Below, one piece after another: positions 42,173 to 51,102 of a stretch of DNA of 64,000 nt (its first letter is position 1; every line of letters starts with the position of its first letter). Under the pieces are notes generated by a model. It saw nothing but the letters and a program-made list of their open reading frames with translations. It was not told the DNA's origin and did not search any database. The DNA is from Paenibacillus riograndensis SBR5. Its GTDB lineage: Bacteria > Bacillota > Bacilli > Paenibacillales > Paenibacillaceae. A program made the translations under genes and the position numbers. The stretch spans positions 1,255,001-1,319,000 of the forward strand of contig NZ_LN831776.1 of NCBI RefSeq assembly GCF_000981585.1, given 5' to 3'.

Positions 42173-44115
42173 ACAGTCTCACCCCGCATCAATTTCTTTT
42201 CTGTAGCCATAACTTCATCCACTGAGATGTAGTAGCCGTGATCCCGGTCAAAGGACATGGCTGCCAGCATGATCAGCACACCGACTCCGGCAACAATCGC
42301 AGGAATCCACATGCTGAAGACCAGGAAGAATCCGAGGAAGAAGAAGATCACACCCAGGATAAACGGCTTGCCGGTATTGCTCGGCATGTGAATCTTGGTG
42401 ATTTTGTCCTCGAACAGCGGCATGTTATCCTGCTTGGCGGACCAGAAGGCGTCACGGGTCTGCACTTTTGGTACAACCGCAAAGTTGTAGACCGGCATTG
42501 GGCTATGTGTAGCCCATTCCAGGGTGCGTCCATCCCAAGGATCGCTTGTGGTGTCTCTCGGCATGTAGCGTGTACTCCAGTAGATGTTGTAAACCAGAAG
42601 CACGAAGCCGATTGCCAGACCCACCGCGCCCACGAAGGACAGCATATTGAGCGGACCGAAGCCCGATTCCTCGGAATAGGTGTACATCCGCCGCGTCATC
42701 CCCATCAGTCCCAGGAAGAACAGCGGGAAGAATGTGACGTTGAAGGAAATCACGATCCACCAGAAGGAATGCTTGCCCAGGCGTTCATTAAGACGGAAGC
42801 CGAACACTTTTGGGAACCAGTAGTGGAACCCGGCAATAACCGCGAACACGGCCCCCGGAATCAGCACGTAGTGGAAATGCGCGACCAGGAACATGGTGTT
42901 GTGGTACTGGTAGTCGGCGCTGGCCATCGCCAGCATGACACCGGTCACCCCGCCGATCGTGAAGATTGGAATAAATGCCAGTGTGTACAGCATCGGTGTT
43001 GTAAAGGTGATCCGCCCTTTTCGGAGCGTAAACAGCCAGTTGAATATTTTTACCCCGGTCGGCACTGCAATCGCCATGGTCGTAATTGAGAAGAAGCTGT
43101 TGACCATTGCGCCTTGCCCCATGGTGTAGAAATGGTGGGCCCAGACCAGGAAGGACAGGAGCGAGATAATCAGCATACTGAACACCATGGAGGTGTAGCC
43201 GTACAGGTTCTTTTTAGAGAAGGTGGCAATAATTTCACTATAAATACCGAACGCCGGAAGAATAACGATATATACCTCCGGATGGCCCCAAACCCAGAAC
43301 AGGTTGGCCCAGAGCATATCCATCCCGCCGTTGGCCATCGTGAAGAACTGGGAGCCGAAGAGGCGGTCGAACATCATCAGCGCGAGCGCCACGGTCAGTA
43401 CCGGGAAGGCGAAGACGATAATGACGTTTGTAATCAGCACGGACCAGGTGAACATCGGCATTTTCATCAGCTTCATGCCTGGAGCGCGCATTTTAAGGAT
43501 GGTGACGATAAAGTTAACGCCTGTGATCAGAGTCCCGATACCGGAAATCTGCAGCGCCAGGGAGTAGTAGTTGTTCCCGACCGTCGGGCTGAACTCCAAA
43601 CTCGCCAGCGGGAAGTAGGCTGACCATCCGGCATCCGGCGAGCCGCCGATGACGAAGGAAATGTTAAGCAGCATAGCCCCGAAGAAGAAGAGCCAGAAAC
43701 TGACGGCGTTGAGGCGCGGGAAGGCCACGTCGCGGGCGCCGATTTGCAGCGGTACAATAACATTCATCAGACCGATGATAAACGGCATGGCCATGAAGAG
43801 GATCATGATCAGACCGTGGGTGGTAAAGACCTCGTTATAATGCTGCGCGTCGAGGAATTTCATTTCCGGTGCTGCCGTTTGCAGACGCATCATTATGGCG
43901 TCCACGCCGCCGCGGAACAGCATGAGCAGGGCGGCGAGGATATACATGACGCCGATTTTCTTATGGTCAACCGTGGTCAGCCATTCGCGCCAGAGGTAGC
44001 CCCATTTTTTAAAATAGGTAAGCCCGACGAGAATCCCGATGGTAGCAAGTGCGATACTGACCATGGCTCCGTATATCAAGGGTTCGCCGTGAACCTTAAA
44101 TTTGTCTAAATCCAT
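42169..44115 (-). CDS. qoxB: cytochrome aa3-type quinol oxidase subunit I
   Basis: A 648-residue haem-copper oxidase catalytic subunit. WGHPEVYIVILPAFG holds the Cu-B histidine and the cross-linked tyrosine. VWAHHFYTMG gives the next Cu-B ligands and LVAHFHYVL the axial haem histidines. The start MDLDKFKVHGEPLIYG and C-terminal length fit QoxB. AAAGGAGCC precedes the ATG. It reduces oxygen to water and pumps protons using quinol delivered through subunit II. Confidence 0.95.
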   Translation of the reverse strand: MDLDKFKVHGEPLIYGAMVSIALATIGILVGLTYFKKWGYLWREWLTTVDHKKIGVMYILAALLMLFRGGVDAIMMRLQTAAPEMKFLDAQHYNEVFTTHGLIMILFMAMPFIIGLMNVIVPLQIGARDVAFPRLNAVSFWLFFFGAMLLNISFVIGGSPDAGWSAYFPLASLEFSPTVGNNYYSLALQISGIGTLITGVNFIVTILKMRAPGMKLMKMPMFTWSVLITNVIIVFAFPVLTVALALMMFDRLFGSQFFTMANGGMDMLWANLFWVWGHPEVYIVILPAFGIYSEIIATFSKKNLYGYTSMVFSMLIISLLSFLVWAHHFYTMGQGAMVNSFFSITTMAIAVPTGVKIFNWLFTLRKGRITFTTPMLYTLAFIPIFTIGGVTGVMLAMASADYQYHNTMFLVAHFHYVLIPGAVFAVIAGFHYWFPKVFGFRLNERLGKHSFWWIVISFNVTFFPLFFLGLMGMTRRMYTYSEESGFGPLNMLSFVGAVGLAIGFVLLVYNIYWSTRYMPRDTTSDPWDGRTLEWATHSPMPVYNFAVVPKVQTRDAFWSAKQDNMPLFEDKITKIHMPSNTGKPFILGVIFFFLGFFLVFSMWIPAIVAGVGVLIMLAAMSFDRDHGYYISVDEVMATEKKLMRGETV

Positions 44116-44154
44116 TAGGGTGGCTCCTTTCAGGTTGTTTCATCAGGCATGTCA

Positions 44155-45174
44155 TTAAGAATTGCTGTCGTGTGTATGTTCATCCACCGGTGAGCTTGGC
44201 AGGGGCTGTTCGACCTCGGGATTCGGTTTACTGTCGAACTCGGTCTCGCTGGAAGGCTCCGGTGAAGGATGGATTTCCTTATTGTCCTGATGCTCCATGC
44301 TTCCGTTATCCATATCCATTTCTTTGCCGCCGCCGCTCATATGCTCGCTGTGTTCTCCCGGAGGAGGGCTGAACTCAAGATGGGTGGACGAATAGGTTTT
44401 GCGTCCAAGATAATCGGTAGCGAGCAGGCCTTTGAATTCCTTTTCCGTAAGCTTGGGAGCGGTTTCCTTGACCTCTTTCACCCAGTCGTCGTAATCCTTG
44501 CTGCTCATAACCAGTGCTTCAAACTCCATGTGGGCGAAGCCTTTACCGCTAAAGTTGGCGTTTCTGCCCATATAAGAGCCTTCGGTATCTGCGGAAAGGT
44601 GAAGCGTGGTAAGCATGTCGCTCATAGCGTACTTTTGTCCGGCAAGCTGCGGAATCCACAGACTGGTAATGGAACCGAAAGAGTACATTCTGAACTCTAC
44701 CGCCCGGTGAACCGGCATGTTCACGTAGTTAACCGTTTCAATGCCTTCCTCCGGATAGCTGAAATGCCATTTCCAGTTGGAGGAGGCGGCGTAAATGACC
44801 AGCGGAGTCTGGTCTTTGTACTCTACGGCCTGATTCTCGACAGCGTTGGTCGTTTTGACCGTCACGACGGACAGGAAGGCCACGATAATGATCGGGATGA
44901 CGATCCAGATCGTCTCGAGGACCTTATTGCCCTCCTCATGCTCTGGAATGTATCCTTCATTGCTTTTCTTGGCCCGGTACTTCACCAGTACAAAGATATA
45001 TAAGATGTAGACAACCGCCAGAACACCAAGCATAACCAGAATGGAAAGGATGATGGTGTCAGATAAAGTTCGGGCAGACGGCCCCTTCGGGTTCAGAACG
45101 GTGAGTGAACTGCATCCCGGCAGGAGGAGGATGAGGCTGAGAAACAAAGCGTATAACGGTCCCTTTTTTTTCAT
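44155..45174 (-). CDS. qoxA: cytochrome aa3-type quinol oxidase subunit II, with long charged tail
   Basis: A 339-residue lipoprotein (LLPGC lipobox) with two membrane segments and the outside cupredoxin-like domain. The position that would carry the Cu-A cysteine pair in cytochrome c oxidases instead has plain residues, so quinol is the donor (SSNWKWHFSYPEEG, IPQLAGQKYAM). The last 70 residues form an added tail rich in His, Met, Asp, Glu and Pro (HMSGGGKEMDMDNGSMEHQ), longer than usual. It is the first gene of the operon. Confidence 0.92.
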   Translation of the reverse strand: MKKKGPLYALFLSLILLLPGCSSLTVLNPKGPSARTLSDTIILSILVMLGVLAVVYILYIFVLVKYRAKKSNEGYIPEHEEGNKVLETIWIVIPIIIVAFLSVVTVKTTNAVENQAVEYKDQTPLVIYAASSNWKWHFSYPEEGIETVNYVNMPVHRAVEFRMYSFGSITSLWIPQLAGQKYAMSDMLTTLHLSADTEGSYMGRNANFSGKGFAHMEFEALVMSSKDYDDWVKEVKETAPKLTEKEFKGLLATDYLGRKTYSSTHLEFSPPPGEHSEHMSGGGKEMDMDNGSMEHQDNKEIHPSPEPSSETEFDSKPNPEVEQPLPSSPVDEHTHDSNS

Positions 45175-45419
45175 ATAGAACTCCTTCCTTCAATAGTTCT
45201 TTTCATGCGCCGATCGTTGCGGGCAAACATTAACCTGTATCTATAGTAAGAACTACTTACCCATAATGCAAAATACATATTTTGTAATAAAATACACAAT
45301 AGTCCTTAAAAATGTACATTCGGTTAAATATATGTGATCAAATTGTTACGAGATTCTAAATGTATGATAAAGATCACAGTAACGGTGCGCCTTTAGGTTA
45401 TTTTAAGAAAGTTCAAATT

Positions 45420-45437
45420 TTGTTCATGATTTCACAA
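45420..45437. promoter_or_regulatory. possible Rex-type site between qoxA and the deacetylase gene
   Basis: TTGTTCATGATTTCACAA resembles the Rex redox-sensor palindrome, with one half perfect (TTTCACAA) and the other mismatched. It lies 245 bases upstream of qoxA and 238 before the deacetylase gene. The 500-base gap is AT-rich and holds both promoters, but I cannot place them with confidence. Confidence 0.3.
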
Positions 45438-45674
45438 ATGTTACTATTTTCGTCACAATTATTTAAGCTGAAAACGTCCTGATTTTGCGGGTTTTGCTTG
45501 CTGCGACAGCGCTCGACAAGGTTTGGTTATTTTCTGAAAAAAATGACGATATGTCATTTCTCACAGCGAAACAGTTACAACTTTTTGTGCTCCTGGTTAC
45601 AATCTCTCAAATTACGGTATATCTATTTATGCTAAAGTAGTAGGTAAATATACATAGATTGGAGATTGTTTCAC

Positions 45675-46811
45675 GTGCCTATCAAAAAAGTAGTGCTCTT
45701 ATTCTTGTCTTTTTTTCTTTGCTTCGGAATCCTGCAAACTACAGCAGATGCAGCGGGAGCAAACAAATCTTTGAAGCTCGGAGTGAACGATTCATTAACC
45801 AAAATCACAGCCGTTTCGGAAAAAAACACCTATTATGTCCCTCTCCGCGCTTTGGCGGCAGAGCTGAAGTGGACCCTCACCGGTCTGCCGGATGGCATTC
45901 AGGTGGACGGCGGGGGGCGCACACTCCGTCTGCTGGGGAATAATGGGGGAGCCCGGCTTCAGGATGGAACGGTTGCCCAGGCAGACACGTTTCAACGGGA
46001 TGGATCATTAATGGTCCCGCTGAAGATCAGCGCCTACCTAGGATATAGAATATCCTTTGAACCGGATAAATATTTACTGCGGGTCCAGGATGGTTCGGCG
46101 GCACTTGATGACACCGCGTTCGTAAGCAAGTACAAAAACGAACTGGCGCCGCCTGCGCCTGCGGAGCCTGCACAGAATCCGCCGGCGGCCAAGCCGGGAA
46201 AAACCCTGTATCTGACTTTTGATGACGGCCCGTCAGCTACAACGCCTGAGCTGCTGGACATTCTGAACAAGTATGGGGTCAAAGCTACATTTTTCATGCT
46301 TGGACCGAACATGAACCGCTATCCTTCCCAGGTTAAGCGGATCGCGGAAGAGGGGAACGGGCTGGGACTGCACGGCATGACGCACCGCAAAGAGAAATTC
46401 TATGCTTCTGCTTCTGCCGCGCTTGCTGAAATGAACGGGGACAACGATGTGCTGCGGAAGATCACCGGCACCGGCACAACCCTGATCCGTCCCCCATATG
46501 GCAGTAAGCCATATTTCACTAAGGCCTTCAGAGACAAAGTGCTGGGTCAAGGCTATCACCTGTGGGACTGGAACGTGGATTCCGATGACTGGAAATATAA
46601 AGAGGACAGTGTTACCATCTACAACACCGTAATGGGCCAGGTGCATAAGCTGCAGAAGTCCAAAACCAATCCCGTTATTCTGATGCATGACCAGAAAGCA
46701 ACACTTAAGGTACTGCCGCGCCTGCTGGAATCGCTGAAGAAGGAAGGCTATACCTTCGGGATTATCACGAAGGATATGGAGCCGGTGAATTTCTGGAAGG
46801 ACAAACGTTAA
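45675..46811 (+). CDS. polysaccharide deacetylase with N-terminal stalk domain
   Basis: A 378-residue exported enzyme. The signal peptide ends near ADA. A copper-amine-oxidase-N1-like stalk domain (TYYVPLRALAAELKW, MVPLKISAYLGY) spans about 28-140. A Pro/Ala linker leads to a NodB-type domain with metal and catalytic motifs TFDDGPS, HGMTHRKEKF (H-x3-H), RPPYGS, DWNVDSDDW and LMHD. It should remove N-acetyl groups from peptidoglycan or chitin-like glycans at the wall. GTG 45675 is chosen because GGAG sits about ten bases upstream; a TTG at 45666 is too close. Confidence 0.9.
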   Translation: MPIKKVVLLFLSFFLCFGILQTTADAAGANKSLKLGVNDSLTKITAVSEKNTYYVPLRALAAELKWTLTGLPDGIQVDGGGRTLRLLGNNGGARLQDGTVAQADTFQRDGSLMVPLKISAYLGYRISFEPDKYLLRVQDGSAALDDTAFVSKYKNELAPPAPAEPAQNPPAAKPGKTLYLTFDDGPSATTPELLDILNKYGVKATFFMLGPNMNRYPSQVKRIAEEGNGLGLHGMTHRKEKFYASASAALAEMNGDNDVLRKITGTGTTLIRPPYGSKPYFTKAFRDKVLGQGYHLWDWNVDSDDWKYKEDSVTIYNTVMGQVHKLQKSKTNPVILMHDQKATLKVLPRLLESLKKEGYTFGIITKDMEPVNFWKDKR

Positions 46812-46828
46812 CGGTTGTCAGGATACCA

Positions 46829-46877
46829 AAAGAGCAAGCTGCGAGGTGAAAAACCCTCGCTGCTTGCTCTTTTTGCT
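46829..46877 (+). terminator. terminator of the deacetylase gene
   Basis: AAAGAGCAAGC..GCGAGG pairs with CCTCGC..GCTTGCTCTTT around TGAAAAAC, followed by a T tract. Confidence 0.9.
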
Positions 46878-46885
46878 GTTTAAAA

Positions 46886-46968
46886 TTATATAAAGCGAAC
46901 TTGAAAAACGAACAAAAGGGAAAAGGGATGGAGGGGGAGTGTAAATATCTTAAGTTCACTCTATATAG
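46886..46968. repeat. short MITE-like element with CTATATA ends
   Basis: TTATATAAAGCGAACTT on the left faces AAGTTCACTCTATATAG on the right, with about 50 bp inside. It adjoins the four-motif element on its right, as at 2879-3278. Confidence 0.4.
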
Positions 46969-46980
46969 TTGATTTATGAG

Positions 46981-47170
46981 GTGATTGCACTTCATACAAT
47001 AGAATGTTTATTTTTACGCGTTGAATCGCACTCTGCTGTATTTCATGCAACTGATTTCCGGTTCTGGAGCCAAAAACAGCATCTTCAGGGAATTCAAGTG
47101 TACAGAGTGCAATAGATTGAGCTTTTCGGCCGATATAGGAGAACTTCTGCTGCAGAAAGTGCAACAGAAT
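46981..47170. repeat. four-motif palindromic element, family beta
   Basis: Motif centres near 46992 (TGCACTTCATACA), 47042 (TGTATTTCATGCA), 47105 (TGTACAGAGTGCA) and 47157 (TGCAGAAAGTGCA). Spacing is 50, 63 and 52 bp. It lies just 3' of the TetR gene's stop codon. Confidence 0.7.
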
Positions 47171-47186
47171 ATGCGCCTGAGCAAAG

Positions 47187-47804
47187 TCATTTGTACAAAT
47201 AACTTACGATCATATGTACCAGCTCGGATTTCAGCCGTTCAGTTGCGATACGCTGCTGGGAGAACGAGATAACGTCAACGATGGCGCTTACCGTTTCGAA
47301 CACGATCACGGAAGCGGCCTCCATGTCTTCTGTTTTTAGCTCATCCTGTCCCATCTGCAGATATTCGAGTGTTCTGATGCGGCCTGCTTCATACTGTGCA
47401 TCCATTAACTGCTTAATCTCCTCATCGCTATGGTACATGATCGTCAGCTCCCGATGGTAGCCTATAAAGGCCTCATGGGAGATCAGGAGGGTGTCGACCA
47501 GATGCATGATCAGCTCGGAACGGTCGATGGTTAAGAAGTTGATCTCTGACATCGAAGCATCGATCCGGGCCAGAAGATCTGTACCATAGTTCTTGAGCAC
47601 TTCGATGAAAACCGCTCTTTTATCCACAAAATAGGAATAGAAGCTGCCAGTTGATACTCCAGCCGCCGCTGCGATTTGCTTGGTATTGGTCTGATGGAAG
47701 CCCTTGTCCGAAAACTGCTTCATGGCAGCTTGGACAATAGCCTCCCTGGTCCGGATGCTGCGTTCCTGCCGTGGTGTTCTGATCTTGTCTTCCATATCAC
47801 TCAT
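47187..47804 (-). CDS. TetR-family repressor of the adjacent MFS pump
   Basis: A 205-residue regulator with a TetR helix-turn-helix near residues 20-65 (REAIVQAAMKQFSDKGFHQTNTKQIAAAAGVSTGSFYSYF) and a helical ligand domain. The ATG at 47804 follows GGGGGAG at eight bases; the frame is open further upstream but without a site. It is divergent from the MFS gene with two inverted-repeat operators between, so it very likely represses that pump until a drug-like ligand binds. Confidence 0.9.
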   Translation of the reverse strand: MSDMEDKIRTPRQERSIRTREAIVQAAMKQFSDKGFHQTNTKQIAAAAGVSTGSFYSYFVDKRAVFIEVLKNYGTDLLARIDASMSEINFLTIDRSELIMHLVDTLLISHEAFIGYHRELTIMYHSDEEIKQLMDAQYEAGRIRTLEYLQMGQDELKTEDMEAASVIVFETVSAIVDVISFSQQRIATERLKSELVHMIVSYLYK

Positions 47805-47891
47805 GTCAGATTGCTCCCCCTTGTAGTACTGATTGTAGAGGAGGGAATTCAGGCTGTCAATAAAAGTTGAACTTGATTTCATATTTAATCA

Positions 47892-47943
47892 TTGACAAAT
47901 GTGAACTATGGTTCATATAATCAAAAACATGAACTGTAGTTCA
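47892..47943 (+). promoter_or_regulatory. MFS promoter with two TetR operators
   Basis: TTGACA (47892) and TATAAT (47916) are 18 bp apart. TGAACTATGGTTCA (47902-47915) fills the spacer and TGAACTGTAGTTCA (47930-47943) follows the -10. Both are palindromes with the same arms, centred 28 bp apart. Binding would block polymerase. Confidence 0.85.
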
Positions 47944-47975
47944 CATTTTGGATAGTCTTTTGGAGGATGATGGAG

Positions 47976-49673
47976 ATGAGTGTAAGAATGCGCAGAGCTT
48001 TATCTTTTACAGCAATCGTACTTGGTTTTTTTATGGCGCTGCTGGATACGACGATTATTAATATCGCCCTGCCGGAGATGACGCGGCATTTCGGCGGGAG
48101 TGTGTCGCGGATTTCCTGGGTGATGAACGGGTATAACCTGGCTTTTGCCGTGTTCATCCTGACTGCTTCCCGGCTGGCAGATCAATTTGGCCGAAAGAAA
48201 GTGTTTATTTGCGGAGTTGCTCTATTTACACTGACTTCCCTGCTTGCCGGGTTCGCAACATCCCTGGGAATGCTGATTCTGCTGCGGGTCATTCAAGGCT
48301 TGGCCGGGGCCATTATTGTTCCGGTCACCATCCCCTTGACTACGACCACTTTTCCAAAAGAGATGCATGGCCTGATCATTGGCATATGGGGAGCCGTTTC
48401 GGGGGTGGCTGCAGCGAGCGGTCCGGCGCTTGGCGGGATTCTGACGCAAAACCTGAGCTGGGAGTGGATCTTTTTTGTTAACGTGCCGCTGGGTGTGCTG
48501 AGTATTGTGCTGACGGCTGTCTTCATTCAGGAATCGCGGGATGATACGGCAGGCCGTTCGATTGATTATGGCGGAACCCTTGGAATTACCGGAGCCATGT
48601 TCTTCATTACGTATGCACTGATCAAGGTGCAGGATTATGGCTGGAGTTCAGGAAAGACCCTTGCGCTGCTGGGTGCGGGAGTTGTGTTTCTGCTGCTGTT
48701 CATCCTTACACAGTGGAAAGGGAAGGAGCCTATGCTGCCATTGTCACTGATGCGGATACGTACCTTCAACAGTGCTTCCCTGACCCTGCTGATTGTCGGT
48801 GCGGCACTGATGAATCTTTCCCTGCTGACCTCCTTCTTCCTGACGCGGATGATGGGGATGACCGAGCTGAAGGCCGGGCTTGTGCTGTCCATGGTCGCTG
48901 TAGGCTCCATCGTCAGTTCGGCGGTTTCCGGGCCGCTCTCCGCGAAATACGGCAGCCATCTGTTCGCTGCAGCCGGTATTGTAGTCACGGGCGGTGCGAT
49001 GTATTCCATGAGCGGGCTTCACGCTGACTCGGCGGTGGCGGAGGTAGTGGTGCGCCTGCTGGTGGCAGGTGTCGGCATAGGCCTTACAATGGCGCCGGTG
49101 ATGTCTTCCGCTGTCCGCAACGTTCCGGAGGACAAGGTGGGCATTTCTTCGGGAGTCACCAATATGGCGAAGTCGCTGGGCAGCGTCATTGGAGTAGCTA
49201 TTATAGTGACTGTGCTGCAGCACAACATGGACAGCGAACTGGGAAAAGCGGGGAATCACCTGTCTGAGGCAATCCAGGCAGATGTTAAGCTGCAGCCCAT
49301 TGTCAAAACTGTTCTAGCGGAAACAGCAGCTTCCATCAGTAAGGAGGGGGCTGCGCCGATGGGAGGAACCAGCGGCAAAGCTGATCCTGCGGCAGCCGTG
49401 GCACATGCGGTGGAGCTTGCTGCGGCAAAGCTTCCGCCTGCGGAACAAAAGGCTTTTGCAGCGGACAGCGCCAATCAATTGCGGGAAGCCAAGCTGCTCT
49501 TGTCTCAAGCGGGGAACGGGATGCAGCAGGCAGCTGTTGAGGGATTCCGCCGGACCTTTGTTTTTGCCGGCCTGCTGATGATTCCGGGGATACTGTTCGC
49601 TCTCCTGAGCGACAAGCGGCGCAAGCCCGAGGAGCCGGTGGCAGTAGCCGAACCGGCGGTGCTCGAGCGGTAG
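47976..49673 (+). CDS. MFS multidrug efflux pump, DHA2 (EmrB/QacA) type
   Basis: A 565-residue transporter with 14 expected membrane segments. It shows the DHA2 motifs LDTTIINIALPEM in the first segment and SRLADQFGRKKVF (motif A) after the second. A long loop of about 130 residues, rich in Ala and charged residues, lies before the final segment, as in some Paenibacillus and Bacillus members. ATG 47976 is nine bases from GGAGG and fits best of three clustered ATGs. It probably exports cationic or amphiphilic drugs. Confidence 0.9.
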   Translation: MSVRMRRALSFTAIVLGFFMALLDTTIINIALPEMTRHFGGSVSRISWVMNGYNLAFAVFILTASRLADQFGRKKVFICGVALFTLTSLLAGFATSLGMLILLRVIQGLAGAIIVPVTIPLTTTTFPKEMHGLIIGIWGAVSGVAAASGPALGGILTQNLSWEWIFFVNVPLGVLSIVLTAVFIQESRDDTAGRSIDYGGTLGITGAMFFITYALIKVQDYGWSSGKTLALLGAGVVFLLLFILTQWKGKEPMLPLSLMRIRTFNSASLTLLIVGAALMNLSLLTSFFLTRMMGMTELKAGLVLSMVAVGSIVSSAVSGPLSAKYGSHLFAAAGIVVTGGAMYSMSGLHADSAVAEVVVRLLVAGVGIGLTMAPVMSSAVRNVPEDKVGISSGVTNMAKSLGSVIGVAIIVTVLQHNMDSELGKAGNHLSEAIQADVKLQPIVKTVLAETAASISKEGAAPMGGTSGKADPAAAVAHAVELAAAKLPPAEQKAFAADSANQLREAKLLLSQAGNGMQQAAVEGFRRTFVFAGLLMIPGILFALLSDKRRKPEEPVAVAEPAVLER

Positions 49674-49692
49674 CTCCAGCTCAGAAAAGATC

Positions 49693-49725
49693 AAGCGGCT
49701 CTTTTGCAGAGCCGCTTCTTTTTAT
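49693..49725 (+). terminator. terminator after the MFS gene
   Basis: AAGCGGCTC pairs with GAGCCGCTT around TTTTGCA, then TCTTTTTA. Confidence 0.9.
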
Positions 49726-49726
49726 G

Positions 49727-49774
49727 TTGACAGCAGCATTATACTGTATTAATAATAGTAGTACAGTTAATACA
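49727..49774 (+). promoter_or_regulatory. promoter and inverted repeat before the GntR gene
   Basis: TTGACA at 49727 is followed by AT-rich -10 candidates near 49750. TGTATTAA (49745) and TTAATACA (49767) form a perfect 8-bp inverted repeat with a 14-bp spacer, enclosing ACTGT / ACAGT. This suits a GntR/YtrA dimer and suggests autoregulation. Confidence 0.6.
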
Positions 49775-49816
49775 CTAGAATGTTTGCCGGATACAGCACA
49801 CGAAAGGAGGACTGTT

Positions 49817-50197
49817 ATGTTCGAATTGGACGTCCGCAGCCGCAAGCCGATCTACGAGCAGTTGAATGATAAAGTCAAGGAGCTGATCATGCACGGGATT
49901 TTACGCGCGGATGAGCAGCTTCCATCGGTAAGAACCTTGTCCTCACAGCTTACAGTGAATCCCAATACCATTCAGAAAGCCTACCGCGAACTGGAGCGGG
50001 AAGGCTATATCTATTCTTTGCAGGGCAAAGGGAGCTTTGTGGCTCCGCTGCAGCAGGGGCAGAACGAGAGCAAAAAAGCAGAACTCCGGGAGGAGCTGCT
50101 GCGCCTGATGGCAGAAGCGGTCTACCTCGGATTTACCGAAAATGAAATTGGGGCATTGTACCGTCAGGTGCTGGAGCAGAGAGAGAAGGGAGAATAG
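49817..50197 (+). CDS. GntR-family regulator, YtrA type
   Basis: A 126-residue protein with the winged-helix pattern of the short YtrA branch: SRKPIYEQLNDKVKELIMHGILRADEQLPSVRTLSSQLTVNPNTIQKAYRELEREGYIYSLQGKGSFV. Only a brief helical tail follows, with no ligand-binding domain. AAAGGAGG lies nine bases before the ATG. It is followed after two bases by an ABC ATPase gene, the classic YtrA operon order, so it probably represses its own ABC operon and may answer to wall-active agents. Confidence 0.92.
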   Translation: MFELDVRSRKPIYEQLNDKVKELIMHGILRADEQLPSVRTLSSQLTVNPNTIQKAYRELEREGYIYSLQGKGSFVAPLQQGQNESKKAELREELLRLMAEAVYLGFTENEIGALYRQVLEQREKGE

Positions 50198-50199
50198 CC

Positions 50200-51102
50200 A
50201 TGATTGAAATACGCGGAGTCAGTAAAAGCTTTCAGGGCGAAAAGGCTGTTGACAGCCTGTCGCTGACGGTACATAAAGGTGCCATTTATGGCCTGCTTGG
50301 TTCTAACGGGGCAGGGAAAACCACACTGCTGAAAACACTCGCCGGCATCTACCGGTCTGAGGAAGGAACCGTCAAGATCGGCGGCCAGCCGGTGTTTGAG
50401 AACCCGCAGGTAAAGCAGAGCCTCATTTTTATGCCGGACAGCCCTTACTTCTTTCCGCAAGCCTCGCTCAAGACGATGGCCGCCTTCTACCGTTCGGTTT
50501 ATCCGGGCTTCAGCGACAAACGTTTTGAGGAACTGGGCACAGTGTTCCGGCTCGATATGGGACGCAAGCTAAGCCGCTTCTCCAAAGGCATGCAGCGCCA
50601 GGCGGCCTTTTGGCTCGCGCTTAGCTGCAGACCGGATGTGCTGATTATGGATGAGCCGATTGACGGCCTGGACCCGGTAATGCGCCGCCAGATTAAGAAT
50701 CTTTTGTTCCAGGAGGTTGCCGAGCGGGAGCTGACCGTGCTGATCTCTTCGCATAATCTGCGGGAGATCGAGGATCTGTGTGACCATGTCGGCATTATGC
50801 ATCACGGCCGGATGCTGGTCGAGAAGGATCTGGATGATCTTAAGGCGGATACACATAAGGTTCAGGTAGCTTTTCGCGATGAGCGCCATGCGGATGCACT
50901 GGCGGCCAAGCTGCAAATTCTCCATCAGGAGCGGCGGGGCAGTGTGGATCTGTATATCGTAAAAGGCGATCGGGAGCGGATTTCGAAAGTGATCCATGTC
51001 TATGAGCCGTATGTGTTCGATCTGCTTCCCTTGACGCTGGAGGAAATCTTTATTTATGAAATGGGGGATGCCGGGTATGACGCGCAGCCAATACTTCTTT
51101 AA
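50200..51102 (+). CDS. ABC transporter ATPase of the YtrA-type operon
   Basis: A 300-residue ABC ATPase: Walker A GSNGAGKTT, a variant signature FSKGMQRQ and Walker B VLIMDEPIDGLDP, with ISSHNLREIE. The SKGMQ form is common in YtrB/BcrA-like exporters. It overlaps the following membrane gene by 26 bases. Confidence 0.9.
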   Translation: MIEIRGVSKSFQGEKAVDSLSLTVHKGAIYGLLGSNGAGKTTLLKTLAGIYRSEEGTVKIGGQPVFENPQVKQSLIFMPDSPYFFPQASLKTMAAFYRSVYPGFSDKRFEELGTVFRLDMGRKLSRFSKGMQRQAAFWLALSCRPDVLIMDEPIDGLDPVMRRQIKNLLFQEVAERELTVLISSHNLREIEDLCDHVGIMHHGRMLVEKDLDDLKADTHKVQVAFRDERHADALAAKLQILHQERRGSVDLYIVKGDRERISKVIHVYEPYVFDLLPLTLEEIFIYEMGDAGYDAQPILL

